Shown here: positions 31,885-39,819 of the stretch, piece after piece | Layout of the letters: each line of letters opens with the position of its first letter | Numbering within the stretch: the first letter of the stretch is position 1 | Source of the DNA: Treponema sp. | GTDB lineage: Bacteria; Spirochaetota; Spirochaetia; Treponematales; Breznakiellaceae | Assembly (NCBI GenBank): GCA_009784935.1 | Contig: WQXI01000018.1 | Span: 1-40,782, forward strand | Direction: 5' to 3' | DNA length: 40,782 nucleotides | Position numbers and translations under genes: made by a program | Notes under the pieces: model-generated | Told to the model about the DNA's origin: nothing | What the model saw: only the letters and a program-made list of their open reading frames with translations | Database searches by the model: none

Positions 31885-33785
31885 GTGAGTCAATACAATT
31901 ATTTGTTCCCGGCAGGTTATGTTTATTCGGTGAACACAGTGATTGGGCGGGACTGCACCGAGTTTTTAACGCGTCGATAGCTCCCGGGGCTGCAATTGTT
32001 ACAGGTATAGAACAAGGAATATACGCAAATGCAGTCAAATCAGAAAAATTTGTTATGCGAAACACATCAGAAGAACTAAAAGAAATCTGGAAAGATTTTG
32101 AAGCTGATATGAATACAGAAAGTTTAAGAAACATTGCCGCAAAAAATGAATATTTTTCTTATGTTGCAGGCGTAGCGTCATATTTAAATGAACATCATAA
32201 TGTCGGCGGTATAGAAATTACTATTACAAAAATGACCCTTCCTGTAAAGAGCGGACTTTCTTCCAGCGCAGCTATTTGTGTATTAGTCGCTCGCGCATTT
32301 AATTTATTATACGAATTAAACCTAAATACCACAGGAGAAATGGCAGCTGCATACAGAGGAGAACGAAAAACAAGTTCAAGGTGCGGCAGGTTGGATCAAG
32401 CCTGCGCTTTTGGAACATCTCCTGTTTTAATGACATTTGACGGTGAAGATATAAACGTTAAACGTCTTGTAGTAAAAGAGCCGTTGCATTGGGTTATAGC
32501 AAATTTAAAAGCGCAAAAAGATACAATAAAAATATTATCAGATTTAAATAAATGCTATCCATTTGCAGAAACAGAAACAGAAAAAAATCTTCATGACGCA
32601 TTAGGTGCAGATAATCAAAAAATAATTGATAAAGCGGTTTGTTTTATAAAAGAAGGTGATGCAAAAGCTCTTGGCGCGCTTATGACAGAAGCTCAGAATC
32701 TTTTTGATACAAAAGTCGCTCCAATTTCTATTGAACAATTAAAAGCTCCAAAACTACACCAATTCTTAAACGATGATAAGGTAAAAGCTTTAACCTATGG
32801 AGGAAAAGGTGTTGGCTCGCAAGGTGACGGAACTGTCCAGTTTCTCGCAAAAGATTCTCAAACACAAAAAGACCTAGTAAATTATTTAAGTAAAGAATTA
32901 GAAGCATATTCATTTACAATACCAAAGAGACATCAAGTTCGCAAAGCAGTAATTCCTGTTGCGGGATTTGGAACACGACTCTACCCTGCTACAAGAATGA
33001 TGCGAAAAGAATTTATCCCATTAATCGATAAAGACAATTTATTAAAACCGGTAATATTAATTTTACTGGAAGAACTTTATAATTCTGGTATAGAAGAAAT
33101 CTGCCTTATTACAGGAAGCGAAGAAGAAGTAGAATTATATAAAAAAGTATTATTACAGCCGTTATCTCATGAACACTACGCCAAGCTGGACAAAGAAGCA
33201 AAAAAATATGAAGAAAAAATAAATAAGATAAGTAAAAGACTCAAGTTTTGTATACAAAAAGAAAAACTAGGATTTGGACATGCAGTATACCAAAGTAATG
33301 ATTTTAGTAATGATGAACCTGTTTTGCTTTTATTAGGAGATACAGTATATTACTCAAATACAGAAAAAAGCTGTGCTGTTCAGCTTATAGAAGCATATGA
33401 AAGAGTTAATAAACCAATTGTATCGATATGCGAGGTATCAATATCAGAAACTGCAAACTTTGGAATAATCAGCGGTAATTGGACAGATGACCCTAACTTA
33501 TTAAAAGTAACGCATTTTTTAGAAAAACCTGCTCCAGAATATGTAAAGAAAAACCTGCCAAATTATTATTCTGTCTTTGGGCAATATATAATAACTCCAC
33601 AAATATATAAAGAACTTTATAAAAATATTAAAAACGAAAATACATCAAATGGCGAATATCAATTAACAGATGTTCTTGCAAGTATGATAGATACAGGACT
33701 TTATGCCTATAAAACTGATGGGAAAATGTTTGATATAGGCAATGTAGAAGCATATAAAAAAGCTGTTAACGGGAATTTTAATTAA
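31881..33785 (+). CDS. bifunctional GHMP sugar kinase / UTP-sugar-1-phosphate uridylyltransferase fusion
   Basis: The 634-residue protein joins two enzymes. Residues 1 to about 345 are a GHMP kinase: FVPGRLCLFGEHSDW (8-22, galactokinase-like), the ATP loop PVKSGLSSSAAICV (121-134), catalytic GRLDQA (Asp172) and the third motif GGKGVGSQGDGTVQFL (307-322). Residues from about 354 are a nucleotidyltransferase of the GalU type: AVIPVAGFGTRLYP (356-369) and RMMRKEFIPLID, with a later HFLEKPAP and FDIGNVEAYKKA. Together they would phosphorylate a free sugar or uronic acid at C1 and load it onto UTP. Domain order is the reverse of the bacterial fucokinase/GDP-fucose fusion. In context the substrate may be glucuronate, galacturonate or glucose/galactose, which I cannot decide. 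Confidence 0.83.
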   Translation: MSESIQLFVPGRLCLFGEHSDWAGLHRVFNASIAPGAAIVTGIEQGIYANAVKSEKFVMRNTSEELKEIWKDFEADMNTESLRNIAAKNEYFSYVAGVASYLNEHHNVGGIEITITKMTLPVKSGLSSSAAICVLVARAFNLLYELNLNTTGEMAAAYRGERKTSSRCGRLDQACAFGTSPVLMTFDGEDINVKRLVVKEPLHWVIANLKAQKDTIKILSDLNKCYPFAETETEKNLHDALGADNQKIIDKAVCFIKEGDAKALGALMTEAQNLFDTKVAPISIEQLKAPKLHQFLNDDKVKALTYGGKGVGSQGDGTVQFLAKDSQTQKDLVNYLSKELEAYSFTIPKRHQVRKAVIPVAGFGTRLYPATRMMRKEFIPLIDKDNLLKPVILILLEELYNSGIEEICLITGSEEEVELYKKVLLQPLSHEHYAKLDKEAKKYEEKINKISKRLKFCIQKEKLGFGHAVYQSNDFSNDEPVLLLLGDTVYYSNTEKSCAVQLIEAYERVNKPIVSICEVSISETANFGIISGNWTDDPNLLKVTHFLEKPAPEYVKKNLPNYYSVFGQYIITPQIYKELYKNIKNENTSNGEYQLTDVLASMIDTGLYAYKTDGKMFDIGNVEAYKKAVNGNFN

Positions 33786-35491
33786 TGAAAATATCGGCTT
33801 TATTAACAATACCAAAAAAATTAAGCAAACTTCTCACAAAAAAACAAAAAATATTTTTAGTGATTTTATTTTTTTTAACGATATCATTATCATTTATTGA
33901 AACTCTAGGCATATCTGCAATTATGCCTTTTATAACAGTCGCTTCTAACCCGGATGTATTAAATGACGGGTATTATAAAACGGCTTATGATTTATTTGGA
34001 TTCACAGAAAAAAATTCCTTTGTAATCATTTTTGGCGTTGTAATTATTATTTTCTATGCGTTTAGATCACTTTTTAATATATTTTACACTTATTCAATAA
34101 ATAAATATTCATTTGTAGTTCATAAAAATCTTTCTTTAAATTTATTCAAAGTATTTTTTAATATTCCATACAGAAATTTTGTACAAAAAAACTCTGGGGA
34201 AATAATACATATAATTGGCAACGAAACAAACAGAGTTACAGGATTATTAGTTAATCTTTTACAGATATTTTCTGAATTATTTACAGTCTTAATGCTTTAT
34301 AGTATATTAATTATTGTTAATTGGCAGATGTCATTAATTTTAACTGCAATTTTATTATTGGTAGTTTATCTTGTAATAAACATTCTGTTAAGAATCTCTA
34401 CAAGACAAGGTCAAAAAGTAACAGAATCAAATTTAAAAATATCAAGAATAGTGCATGAAGCATTTTATAATTTTAAATTTGTAAAATTAAAAGGTACAGA
34501 AAGCGATTATTTTGAAAGATATAATAAAAATGTTAAAATTTCTGCCAGAGCTAGGTTGATTTCTAATACACTTGGAGGACTCCCCAGAAATTTTTTAGAA
34601 AGTTTTGGGTTTTCTTTATTAATTGCAGTTGTAATTTTTATTTCATGGCGGACAGGTTCTCCGGAATCGATTATTCCTATCATAAGTATGTATGCTCTCG
34701 CACTATACAGGATACTTCCTGCTATAACTCGGACTTTATCTTATCTTAATGAGGTTGCTTATAATTATTACGCGCTTGATACAGTTTACGATGCTGTAAA
34801 TCAAGAAACAGAGAATGAGAAAGATGAACAATTAAGCTTTAAAGAATCTATTAAAATTGATTCTTTATATTTTAAATATAATACAGGCAATGATGTATTA
34901 AAAAATACATGTTTAGAAATAAAAAAAGGCGACAGTATAGCAATAACAGGAGAATCAGGATCAGGAAAATCAACATTAGCGGATATATTAATAGGGATAC
35001 ATAAACCGCTTTCTGGTAATTTATATATTGACGATGTCAAAATAACAAATGACAATATACGTTCTTGGAGAAAAAAAATAGGTTATATTCCTCAGAATAT
35101 TTATTTATTTGACGGCACCGTAGCTGAGAATGTTGTATTCTCTGATAAGTATGACAAAGAACAATTAATTAAATCATTAAAAATGGCAAGAATCTGGGAT
35201 TTTTTAGAGAAAAATAACGGCATTGATACAATGGTCGGTGAAGGCGGCATACAGCTATCTGGCGGACAAAAACAACGAGTAGGTATTGCCCGAGCTCTCT
35301 ATTCTAATCCAGATGTGCTCGTATTAGACGAAGCTACAAGTTCATTGGATAACGATACAGAAAGTAAAATAATGAATGAGATATACGAACTAAGCGAAGG
35401 TAAAACATTAATAATAATAGCTCACCGTTTAAGTACTGTAGAACAATGCAAGAGACGAGTAGAAGTAATAAACGGCGGTATTAAAGAATGA
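33785..35491 (+). CDS. ABC exporter/flippase with fused permease and ATPase
   Basis: The 568-residue protein has about six transmembrane helices in residues 22-325 and a C-terminal ATPase with Walker A GESGSGKST (389-397), signature LSGGQKQR (491-498) and Walker B VLVLDE (511-516). The half-transporter architecture matches MsbA/PglK-type lipid or lipid-linked oligosaccharide flippases. Its place among nucleotide-sugar genes suggests export of a lipid-linked glycan, while multidrug export is the alternative. It starts by 1-bp overlap (TAATG) with the fusion gene. Its last codons are duplicated 1080 bp downstream as part of a 66-bp direct repeat. Confidence 0.88.
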   Translation: MKISALLTIPKKLSKLLTKKQKIFLVILFFLTISLSFIETLGISAIMPFITVASNPDVLNDGYYKTAYDLFGFTEKNSFVIIFGVVIIIFYAFRSLFNIFYTYSINKYSFVVHKNLSLNLFKVFFNIPYRNFVQKNSGEIIHIIGNETNRVTGLLVNLLQIFSELFTVLMLYSILIIVNWQMSLILTAILLLVVYLVINILLRISTRQGQKVTESNLKISRIVHEAFYNFKFVKLKGTESDYFERYNKNVKISARARLISNTLGGLPRNFLESFGFSLLIAVVIFISWRTGSPESIIPIISMYALALYRILPAITRTLSYLNEVAYNYYALDTVYDAVNQETENEKDEQLSFKESIKIDSLYFKYNTGNDVLKNTCLEIKKGDSIAITGESGSGKSTLADILIGIHKPLSGNLYIDDVKITNDNIRSWRKKIGYIPQNIYLFDGTVAENVVFSDKYDKEQLIKSLKMARIWDFLEKNNGIDTMVGEGGIQLSGGQKQRVGIARALYSNPDVLVLDEATSSLDNDTESKIMNEIYELSEGKTLIIIAHRLSTVEQCKRRVEVINGGIKE

Positions 35492-35541
35492 AAGCAGCAT
35501 TTTATACTATAAAACAAAATAGTTAATAGAAAATGCAGTTA
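35476..35541. repeat. 66-bp direct repeat, left copy
   Basis: The repeat begins in the last codons of the ABC transporter gene (GGT ATT AAA GAA TGA) and continues for about 50 bp of noncoding DNA. It matches 36556-36621 at 62 of 66 positions, without gaps, at an offset of exactly 1080 bp. Together they bracket the nucleotidyltransferase cassette. Confidence 0.9.
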
Positions 35542-35564
35542 ATTAATAATAAGGAGAGATTATT

Positions 35565-35930
35565 TTGGATTTTGAAATATTTAAAAGTAATGTTTGCCAT
35601 TCTGTAAAGTATGATGGAGATCATTCTTTTTTGGAAGAAATATATAAATCAGAAAAAATACAAGATTATTTTCAAAAAAAACAATTTCTTGAATGTTTTT
35701 ATCTTTTAGGAATGGTTGATTATTTATGTAAAGAAAACAATATTCCCTTAAATTTTAAATATAATTCTATAAGACAATACAAGTTAGGAAGTTTGGTGTT
35801 TCCTAGAGGAGTTATTACAGAATGTGTTGTTTTTGGAAATGAATTTCCTAAGAAAGATTATTTAAAAAAAGCAATTCCCGAATTTTTACGCTTTAATATA
35901 GTTGAAGCAGAGGTAAGAAATGTTTGTTGA
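35565..35930 (+). CDS. small protein paired with a nucleotidyltransferase (possible toxin-antitoxin partner)
   Basis: The 121-residue protein starts at a TTG preceded by AAGGAGAG at 35551-35558. It has no signal peptide or membrane segment and a helical N-terminal half (FLECFYLLGMVDYLCKENN), with a basic IRQYKLGSLVFPRGV stretch. I do not recognise a named family with certainty. Small proteins of this style are found directly before AbiEii/DUF6036-type nucleotidyltransferases, and here the downstream gene overlaps by 11 bp. Antitoxin or partner role is inferred from that arrangement. Base composition is lower in GC than that of neighbouring biosynthetic genes. Confidence 0.6.
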   Translation: MDFEIFKSNVCHSVKYDGDHSFLEEIYKSEKIQDYFQKKQFLECFYLLGMVDYLCKENNIPLNFKYNSIRQYKLGSLVFPRGVITECVVFGNEFPKKDYLKKAIPEFLRFNIVEAEVRNVC

Positions 35931-36552
35931 AGATGTTTTTACTAAGAATAATATAGATGAATTTTTAGATAAACTTACTAAAGAGTATATTAAGATTTCT
36001 AAAAAACCAGAGATTTTAATATTAGTGGGAGGAGCATCTATATTACTAAATTACAATTTCAGAGAATCGACTGGGGATATAGATGTTATGCCATTAGTAT
36101 CTTCTTGTTTAATAGAAGCAGTAAAAAATGTATCAAATAAATATAATCTTCATCGACAATGGTTAAATGATGATTTTAAAAACACTAAATCTTTTTCAAA
36201 AAAGTTAAATGACGTGTCTGAATTATATAAAAATATTGATAATATTTTAGAAATAAGGACAGTTAGGGCAGAATATCTTATCGCAATGAAATTAATGGCT
36301 GGCAGAACCGATAAACATGATTTATCAGACGTTATTGGTATATTATATGAGCAGCAAAAAATTGGAAATAATATTAAGAAAATTGATATAGAAAACGCTT
36401 TTATATTTCTTTATGAAGATAAAAAGTATTTACCAGAAAAATCTTTAATATTTTTAAATACAATATATGATAACAATAATATTGAAGAATTATTTAATGA
36501 AATAAAAAATACAGAAAATAAAGAAAGAGAACTATTAACAATAAATGACTAA
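35920..36552 (+). CDS. DUF6036/AbiEii-like nucleotidyltransferase
   Basis: The 210-residue protein has a minimal nucleotidyltransferase signature, LVGGASILLNYNFRESTGDI followed by DVMP. The Gly-Gly loop and the TxDID acidic pair are the metal-binding site, and it continues with YLIAMKLMAGRTDKHDLSDV. DUF6036 and AbiEii proteins are commonly the toxin half of type IV-like or nucleotidyltransferase toxin-antitoxin pairs that modify tRNA or protein. AGAGGT supports the ATG at 35920. Nothing links it to glycan chemistry; it appears to be a passenger cassette bracketed by direct repeats. Confidence 0.75.
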   Translation: MFVEDVFTKNNIDEFLDKLTKEYIKISKKPEILILVGGASILLNYNFRESTGDIDVMPLVSSCLIEAVKNVSNKYNLHRQWLNDDFKNTKSFSKKLNDVSELYKNIDNILEIRTVRAEYLIAMKLMAGRTDKHDLSDVIGILYEQQKIGNNIKKIDIENAFIFLYEDKKYLPEKSLIFLNTIYDNNNIEELFNEIKNTENKERELLTIND

Positions 36553-36555
36553 TAA

Positions 36556-36621
36556 CGGTATTAAAGAATGAAAGTAGTATTTTATACTGTAAAACAAAAT
36601 AGTTAAAAGAAAATGCAGTTA
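36556..36621. repeat. 66-bp direct repeat, right copy with orphan ABC-gene 3' codons
   Basis: This is the second copy of the repeat at 35476. It retains GGT ATT AAA GAA TGA, the terminal codons of the ABC gene, although no such gene precedes it. Differences from the left copy are four substitutions. The downstream cassette begins at 36664. Confidence 0.9.
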
Positions 36622-36663
36622 GTAAAACTATAGAGTTTGTTAAACTAAACAATAATAATTATT

Positions 36664-37182
36664 ATGCGATTTAGAGATATTTTGAAAAGTAAAATTGTTT
36701 CTGTATATCACGGCAGCGATGTATTAATTGATGTTCCAAAAATAATAAAACCTATTAGAGCATTAGATTTTGGTTCTGGTTTTTATACAACTACAAATAT
36801 AAATCAAGCTATAAATTTTTCCAAAATAGTACGTGAAAGAAACAGCTCATCAAAATCCTGTATTAGTATTTATTCATTAAATATAGAATTGCTTAAAAGG
36901 CAAAAATATTTGTATTTTAATAAACCTGATAAAAAATGGCTTGATTTTGTTTCTTCAAACAGAAATGGCATTTACAAAGGAAAAATATTTGATATTATTT
37001 ATGGACCTGTTGCCAATGATACTATTTTTAAAACATTCATTGCTTATCAAAACGGGATATTAACAGAAAAAGAAACTTTAAAAAGATTAAAAATAAGAAG
37101 GTTATATAATCAATTAGTATTTTCTAATGAAGAAGCATTAAAATGTTTATCTTTTACAGGAGAATACTTAATAAATGACTGA
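36664..37182 (+). CDS. DUF3990-like protein, possible ADP-ribosyltransferase-fold toxin
   Basis: The 172-residue protein shows the DUF3990 pattern: an early VYHGS (residues 14-18), DFGSGFYTTTN (35-45) and a downstream NQAINFSKIV helix, followed by YKGKIFDIIYGPVAND. DUF3990 proteins resemble the ADP-ribosyltransferase fold and occur with small DUF3791-type partners, as here. A toxin role is inferred and the catalytic glutamate is not confidently identified. The start at 36664 has a weak ribosome-binding site, and a palindromic stretch just upstream (AGTTTGTTAAACT at 36633-36645) could be an operator. The next gene overlaps by 8 bp. Confidence 0.7.
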   Translation: MRFRDILKSKIVSVYHGSDVLIDVPKIIKPIRALDFGSGFYTTTNINQAINFSKIVRERNSSSKSCISIYSLNIELLKRQKYLYFNKPDKKWLDFVSSNRNGIYKGKIFDIIYGPVANDTIFKTFIAYQNGILTEKETLKRLKIRRLYNQLVFSNEEALKCLSFTGEYLIND

Positions 37183-37387
37183 TTTAGAATTTAAAGCAAC
37201 CCTTCAAATGCTTGTTCCAATGGTAATACAGACTATAATTGAAAAAAAAGATATATCTGTAATTAATGCAATAAAATTATTTTATTTATCAGAATTATAT
37301 AAAAAGCTGGAAAAAGAAGTTACAAAGTTATGGCATTTAAGCCCTCTTGCTCTTTTTGAATTATTAGAGATAGAATTAAATACATGA
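37175..37387 (+). CDS. small helical partner of the DUF3990-like protein
   Basis: The 70-residue acidic protein is predicted helical (EFKATLQMLVPMVIQTIIEK, then AIKLFYLSELYKKLEKE) and ends KLWHLSPLALFELLEIELNT. The KLWHLSP stretch is a feature I associate with small proteins encoded beside DUF3990 genes. It overlaps the upstream stop by 8 bp and the next gene by 4 bp, so the three are cotranslated. An antitoxin or accessory role is inferred. Confidence 0.6.
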   Translation: MTDLEFKATLQMLVPMVIQTIIEKKDISVINAIKLFYLSELYKKLEKEVTKLWHLSPLALFELLEIELNT

Positions 37388-37593
37388 AAACAAATATTAT
37401 TAATGATTTTTTAATTTTTGTCATCGAAGAATATAAGTATTTAGAAAATAAAAATGCAAAAGATACAATAGAAATATTTACAAATAATTTAGTTTTTGAT
37501 TATGTTATGAAACATTATGATATCCTGCACACAATGGGCGGTCGAGCAATAATTGATGATATTAATTTATTTATAAAAAATCATAAAAATTGA
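37384..37593 (+). CDS. DUF3791-like small protein
   Basis: The 69-residue protein has the DUF3791 pattern: an N-terminal IINDFLIFVIEEYKYLENKN helix and a C-terminal LVFDYVMKHYDILHTMGGRA followed by IIDDI. DUF3791 proteins are regularly encoded with DUF3990 proteins, and the pair is thought to be a toxin-antitoxin system. The ATGA overlap with the preceding gene supports a three-gene unit. It ends 52 bp before pseB and shows no tie to sugar metabolism. Confidence 0.7.
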   Translation: MKTNIINDFLIFVIEEYKYLENKNAKDTIEIFTNNLVFDYVMKHYDILHTMGGRAIIDDINLFIKNHKN

Positions 37594-37645
37594 AGAACAA
37601 GCATCTCATATTGGTATTTCAGCCAAAAAAAATAAAGGAAAAATT

Positions 37646-38644
37646 ATGTTAGAAAATTCTACAATATTAATTACTGGCGGAACAGGTTCATTTGGAAATA
37701 CATTCGTTCCAATGACATTGGAAAAATATAATCCAAAAAAACTCATAATTTATTCCCGTGACGAAATGAAACAATGGGATATGGCAAAAATGTTTCATGA
37801 TGACGACAGAGTCCGCTTTTTTATTGGAGATGTTCGCGATAGGGAACGTTTATACAGGGCACTTGATGGTGTAGATTACGTAGTTCACGCGGCGGCTACA
37901 AAAATAGTTCCAACTGCCGAATACAACCCGTTTGAGTGTGTTAAAACTAATGTCAATGGTGCAATGAATCTTGTAGACGCTTGTATCGATAAAGGAGTAA
38001 AAAGATGTGTTGCGCTTAGTACTGATAAAGCGAGCTCTCCTGTTAATTTATACGGAGCAACCAAGCTTTGCAGCGATAAACTTTTTATTGCCGGTAATTC
38101 TTATGCCGGCAGTAAGAATACACGTTTTTCAATTGTACGGTATGGAAACGTAATGGGTTCGCGTGGTTCTGTAATCCCATTATTTTTAGAACAGGCAAAA
38201 AAAGGTGAAATAACAATAACAGATGATAGAATGACAAGATTTATGATCTCTTTAGAACAGGGAGTCGAACTTGTTTTTCACGCATTCGAAGATATGGAAG
38301 GTGGAGAAATTTATGTAAAGAAAATACCTTCTATGAAACTACCGGATATAGCAAATGCAGTTTCTGTATATTCTAAACAAAAAATTATTGGTATTCGCCC
38401 GGGCGAAAAATTACATGAACAAATGATAGGTTTAGAAGATGCTCCTTTCACGTATGAATATGATGAACATTTTAAGATACTTCCTCAAATTCATGAATGG
38501 AGTATAGATCCTCATAGAATTAAAGACGGAAAACAGGTATCTTCAGATTTTTCATATACATCAGATAATAATCCTGATTGGATGTCTATCGAAGAATTAC
38601 AGCAATGGATAGAAAAAAATAAAGAAAAAATCGGCAGTATTTAA
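37646..38644 (+). CDS. pseB: UDP-N-acetylglucosamine 4,6-dehydratase (inverting)
   Basis: PseB converts UDP-GlcNAc to UDP-2-acetamido-2,6-dideoxy-L-arabino-hexos-4-ulose, the first step of pseudaminic acid synthesis. The 332-residue protein has the NADP loop GGTGSFG (11-17), the catalytic STDKAS (Asp127, Lys128) and NLYGATK (Tyr136, Lys140), with the same spacing as in H. pylori FlaA1. AAAGGA precedes the ATG. It overlaps pseC by 1 bp. It differs from the dehydratase at 21961, whose corresponding motif reads STDKAVDPVSVYGVSK, so the window has two distinct dehydratases. Confidence 0.93.
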   Translation: MLENSTILITGGTGSFGNTFVPMTLEKYNPKKLIIYSRDEMKQWDMAKMFHDDDRVRFFIGDVRDRERLYRALDGVDYVVHAAATKIVPTAEYNPFECVKTNVNGAMNLVDACIDKGVKRCVALSTDKASSPVNLYGATKLCSDKLFIAGNSYAGSKNTRFSIVRYGNVMGSRGSVIPLFLEQAKKGEITITDDRMTRFMISLEQGVELVFHAFEDMEGGEIYVKKIPSMKLPDIANAVSVYSKQKIIGIRPGEKLHEQMIGLEDAPFTYEYDEHFKILPQIHEWSIDPHRIKDGKQVSSDFSYTSDNNPDWMSIEELQQWIEKNKEKIGSI

Positions 38645-39819
38645 TGTATAATTTTATCCCCTATGGCAAACAATGGATAGACGATACAGATAAACGCGCT
38701 GTTTTATCTGTTTTAGAGTCTGATTATTTAACCCAAGGACCAGCCATAGAACAGTTTGAAAATGCAATAAAAGAACTTACAAGTGCTAAATATTGTGTAG
38801 CCGTTTCTAACGCTACGCAAGGATTACATATTGCTGTAGCTGCACTAGAATTATTCAAAAGTGATTACACTATAGAATCTATTACTACTCCCATGACATT
38901 TGTTGCGACAGCCAATTGTTTAATAACCAATGGTTTAGTTCCTGTATTTGCTGATATAGATTCAAGAACTTATAACATATCTCCAAATGAAATAGAAAAA
39001 AAAATAACTGCAAAAACAAAATTAATAATTCCTGTTGATTTCGCAGGACAAGCGGTTGATATTGATTCTATAAAACATATTGCTGATAATCATAGTTTAT
39101 ACATAATAGAAGATGCAGCTCATGCTATTGGGTCATTTTATGCTGATGGCAAACCTATTGGTTGCTGTCATAAATCTGATATGACTGTTTTTTCATTTCA
39201 TCCTGTAAAAACAATTACATCTGGTGAAGGCGGCGCAATTACAACAAATAACGAAATTCTTTATAAAAGACTCTTAAAACTACGAACCATTGGTATAACA
39301 AAAGATGAAAAAGAATTAAATAAAAATCCTGGACCATGGTATTACGAAATGCAGTTTCTTAGCGGGAATAATAGAATGACTGATATTCAAGCAGCATTAG
39401 GTCGCAGCCAACTAACTAAATTAGATTCATTCAAAAAACGCCGCAGAGAAATAGTTAATAAATATAATGATACATTTAGAGATAACCCTAATTTAATTAT
39501 CCCATACGAAGAAAATGGATTGGATACCTGTTTTCATTTATATGTATTACAAATAGATTTCGAAAAAATAGGAAAAACAAGAAAACAGGTTATGGAAGAA
39601 CTAAAACAAAAAGGAATAGGTACGCAAGTGCATTATATTCCTGTAAATAGCCAGCCTTATTATGAAAATAAATATGGTAAATATAATGCAATTAATTTTC
39701 CAAATACAGAATCATATTATAATAAATGTCTTAGCATTCCGTTGTTTCCGATGATGTCTGATGAAAATATTGAAAATGTTTGTAAAAATATAATCTCTGT
39801 AACAGAAGGTTTAAAATGA
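38644..39819 (+). CDS. pseC: UDP-4-amino-4,6-dideoxy-N-acetyl-beta-L-altrosamine transaminase
   Basis: This PLP enzyme of the DegT/DnrJ/EryC1 family aminates the PseB product with glutamate. The 391-residue protein has YLTQGPAIEQFENA, SNATQGLHIAVAAL, the EDAAHAIG acidic pair (Asp157) and the PLP lysine Lys189 in FHPVKTITSGEGGAI. It starts one base inside the pseB stop and overlaps the next gene as ATGA, so the pse genes are translated together. Later pathway genes (pseH, pseG, pseI, pseF) are not in the window but may follow beyond its end. Confidence 0.93.
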   Translation: MYNFIPYGKQWIDDTDKRAVLSVLESDYLTQGPAIEQFENAIKELTSAKYCVAVSNATQGLHIAVAALELFKSDYTIESITTPMTFVATANCLITNGLVPVFADIDSRTYNISPNEIEKKITAKTKLIIPVDFAGQAVDIDSIKHIADNHSLYIIEDAAHAIGSFYADGKPIGCCHKSDMTVFSFHPVKTITSGEGGAITTNNEILYKRLLKLRTIGITKDEKELNKNPGPWYYEMQFLSGNNRMTDIQAALGRSQLTKLDSFKKRRREIVNKYNDTFRDNPNLIIPYEENGLDTCFHLYVLQIDFEKIGKTRKQVMEELKQKGIGTQVHYIPVNSQPYYENKYGKYNAINFPNTESYYNKCLSIPLFPMMSDENIENVCKNIISVTEGLK

